The position numbers were made by a program, and so were the translations under genes. Shown one piece after another: positions 62,971 to 64,000 of a stretch of DNA of 64,000 nucleotides. Location: contig JAQSDB010000002.1 of assembly GCA_029945725.1 (NCBI GenBank), positions 710,592 through 774,591 of the forward strand. Direction: 5' to 3'. The notes below the pieces were generated by a model. That model saw only the letters and a program-made list of their open reading frames with translations. It made no database searches and was not told the origin of the DNA. Each line of letters opens with the position of its first letter. Position 1 is the stretch's first letter. Source of the DNA: a bacterium (lineage in GTDB: Bacteria; Pseudomonadota; Gammaproteobacteria; Pseudomonadales; Moraxellaceae).

Positions 62971-63029
62971 GGCTAACGTTGGAATTAAGCCGCCCGCATT
63001 AGCGGGTCGGCTTGGACGACTTGTTATGC
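62971..63029 (-). other. attC recombination site (site J)
   Basis: The clearest site: on the minus strand GCATAAC (63029-63023), AAGTCGTCC, inner stem AAGCCGACCCGC/GCGGGCGGCTT around TAAT, ATTCCAAC and GTTAGCC (62977-62971). It closely follows the canonical 59-base element. Confidence 0.9.
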
Positions 63030-63889
63030 ATATTTTCTACTTTTGCGAGTATGTTTTCGTTTAAAAACTCAAGAAGAGTCGCGTTAAAGATTTCGGGCTG
63101 ATCCATCAATGGCAAATGTCCTGCGCATGGAATTCTACATAGCCTTGCATTAGGCATGGCCTTGGCCGCCGCCTCGCCATGCTCGATAGCGAAAAGCTGG
63201 TCGTTCTCCCCCCAAATAATCAGAGTGTCTTTCTTTATCTGTCGAAGCAGGTTCTCGGATATTGTTGAAACAGCTGCCCCTCGGCCTTGTTGAAATGCAT
63301 TCTTGCCGCCAGTTTTCTTAATAACCTCGACGGAATATTTTCCGTGATTCGGATCCCTGCTATCAGGGTTAAACAGTATGAAGCGAGAGTAAAAGCGATT
63401 TGCAAGAGAAGATGGAAAGATGTTTAGCCAAAGCATACCCAGAAATGAAGCAAAAGAAGGCCGCGCACCAAGCCCCCCGGAATCCACCAGAACAAGCTTG
63501 TCAATCATATCGGGATTATCTAAAGCAAATTGGAGAGCAATTGCTCCTCCTTGAGATAGACCGACGACATGCGCTTTAGGGATATTTAATGCCGACAGAA
63601 ATTCCTTTAGCCATTTTGAAAAGTATGCCCGATCGTAGGGAGCATCAGGTTTATCAGATTCTCCGTAGCCCACAATGTCAGGAGCGATCACATGGTAGTC
63701 CTTTGAAACAGCTCCGATCGATGGATACCAGGTAACAGCTCCAGCACCTGCTCCATGCAGAAATATGACGGGCAATCCTTCCCCGGCAGAAAGGTAAGCA
63801 GTATTCACTGAACCAGCACTTATCAGCCCCTGCTTTACTGAGCAATCAATCTTGTCTATCAGTGCCTGCCGACTGTCACTTCTTCTCAT
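62999..63889 (-). CDS. Alpha/beta hydrolase, cassette-borne
   Basis: A 296-residue alpha/beta hydrolase: oxyanion HGAGAGAVTW, DIVGYGESDKP, nucleophile elbow GLSQGGA, acid in WGENDQLF and catalytic His in CAGHLPLMDQPE. It resembles meta-cleavage product hydrolases and epoxide-hydrolase-like enzymes; the substrate is unknown. The last nine residues (HNKSSKPTR) are translated from attC site J and the stop is in its loop, a hallmark of cassettes. AGGTT precedes ATG 63889. Confidence 0.88.
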   Translation of the reverse strand: MRRSDSRQALIDKIDCSVKQGLISAGSVNTAYLSAGEGLPVIFLHGAGAGAVTWYPSIGAVSKDYHVIAPDIVGYGESDKPDAPYDRAYFSKWLKEFLSALNIPKAHVVGLSQGGAIALQFALDNPDMIDKLVLVDSGGLGARPSFASFLGMLWLNIFPSSLANRFYSRFILFNPDSRDPNHGKYSVEVIKKTGGKNAFQQGRGAAVSTISENLLRQIKKDTLIIWGENDQLFAIEHGEAAAKAMPNARLCRIPCAGHLPLMDQPEIFNATLLEFLNENILAKVENMHNKSSKPTR

Positions 63890-64000
63890 TTTTAACCTGC
63901 GTATGTTTTTGATTACTTTCTGCTTCTTCGCTTGGACGCAACCATTTGCCTTGTATTTTGATTCTGAGCCGATTTCGATGACGATCCGAAGGATTCGCTA
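63876..64000 (-). CDS. Possible end of a further leftward gene (5' end beyond window)
   Basis: A frame open to the right window edge gives 41 codons rich in charged residues (RNRLRIKIQGKWLRPSEEAE) and stops at 63876, overlapping the hydrolase start by 14 bases. The overlap would fit translational coupling. It is short and the family is not recognisable. Confidence 0.35.
   Translation of the reverse strand, partial: ANPSDRHRNRLRIKIQGKWLRPSEEAESNQKHTQVKNEKK

Overview
The window looks like chromosomal DNA from a gammaproteobacterium of roughly 60% G+C, most likely in the Pseudomonadales. The evidence is a Pseudomonas-type fadB-fadA order, a dnaX-ybaB-(secreted protein)-recR block, an overlapping rnd-ycgL-phosphatase-ycgN operon, the 4.5S RNA next to tRNA-Ser(GGA), and REP-like 'cggctaaagccgctc' elements. 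Genus cannot be fixed from this; a Moraxellaceae relative is a guess.

Layout. 1-13 kb: a molybdopterin oxidoreductase (cut by the window edge) diverges from an HxlR regulator whose probable operator lies inside the oxidoreductase promoter. Then come fadBA, a secreted matrixin-like metalloprotease bracketed by duplicated terminators, a MipA-FadL outer-membrane pair, and a TetR regulator divergent from a Tat-exported FAD oxidase. 13-24 kb: a Trp-rich small protein, an MpaB-type oxygenase, a lipoprotein serine hydrolase, fatty-acid cis/trans isomerase, Kup, tRNA-Ser, 4.5S RNA and a TonB-ExbB-ExbD operon. 24-35 kb: a signalling block with a seven-domain hybrid kinase overlapping an HD-GYP response regulator, a membrane GGDEF cyclase and a degenerate EAL protein, with an ABHD18-like hydrolase and a MOSC protein between them. 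35-46 kb: AraC/Baeyer-Villiger monooxygenase pair, VIT transporter, TrhP, a DUF6492 protein, an alcohol dehydrogenase and a flavin reductase that each carry a perfect FNR/Anr box, and a run of small leftward genes.

Two stretches break the pattern. About 46.9-48.4 kb and 59.8-64 kb hold small, often A+T-rich genes separated by 55-70 bp imperfect palindromes with integron attC features: AAC/GTT ends, stop codons inside the element, and C-terminal tails encoded by it. They look like integron gene-cassette clusters, mostly reading leftward, without an integrase in the window. Their cargo includes an HNH endonuclease, a HEPN-like protein, a copper-binding four-helix protein, a SOUL protein, a DUF5329 protein, a secreted unknown and an alpha/beta hydrolase. 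Between them is a core block: dnaX, ybaB, recR, an acyl-CoA dehydrogenase, rnd-ycgL-ycgN and a MoxR/VWA pair.

Functionally, much of the window concerns lipids and hydrophobic compounds: FadL uptake, FadBA and acyl-CoA dehydrogenase oxidation, membrane cis/trans isomerisation, a Baeyer-Villiger enzyme and an MpaB-like oxygenase. A second theme is c-di-GMP control. Gene-free stretches near 300 bases (16753-17049, 24284-24571, 34861-35158, 41294-41546) hold nothing I recognise beyond the sites listed.
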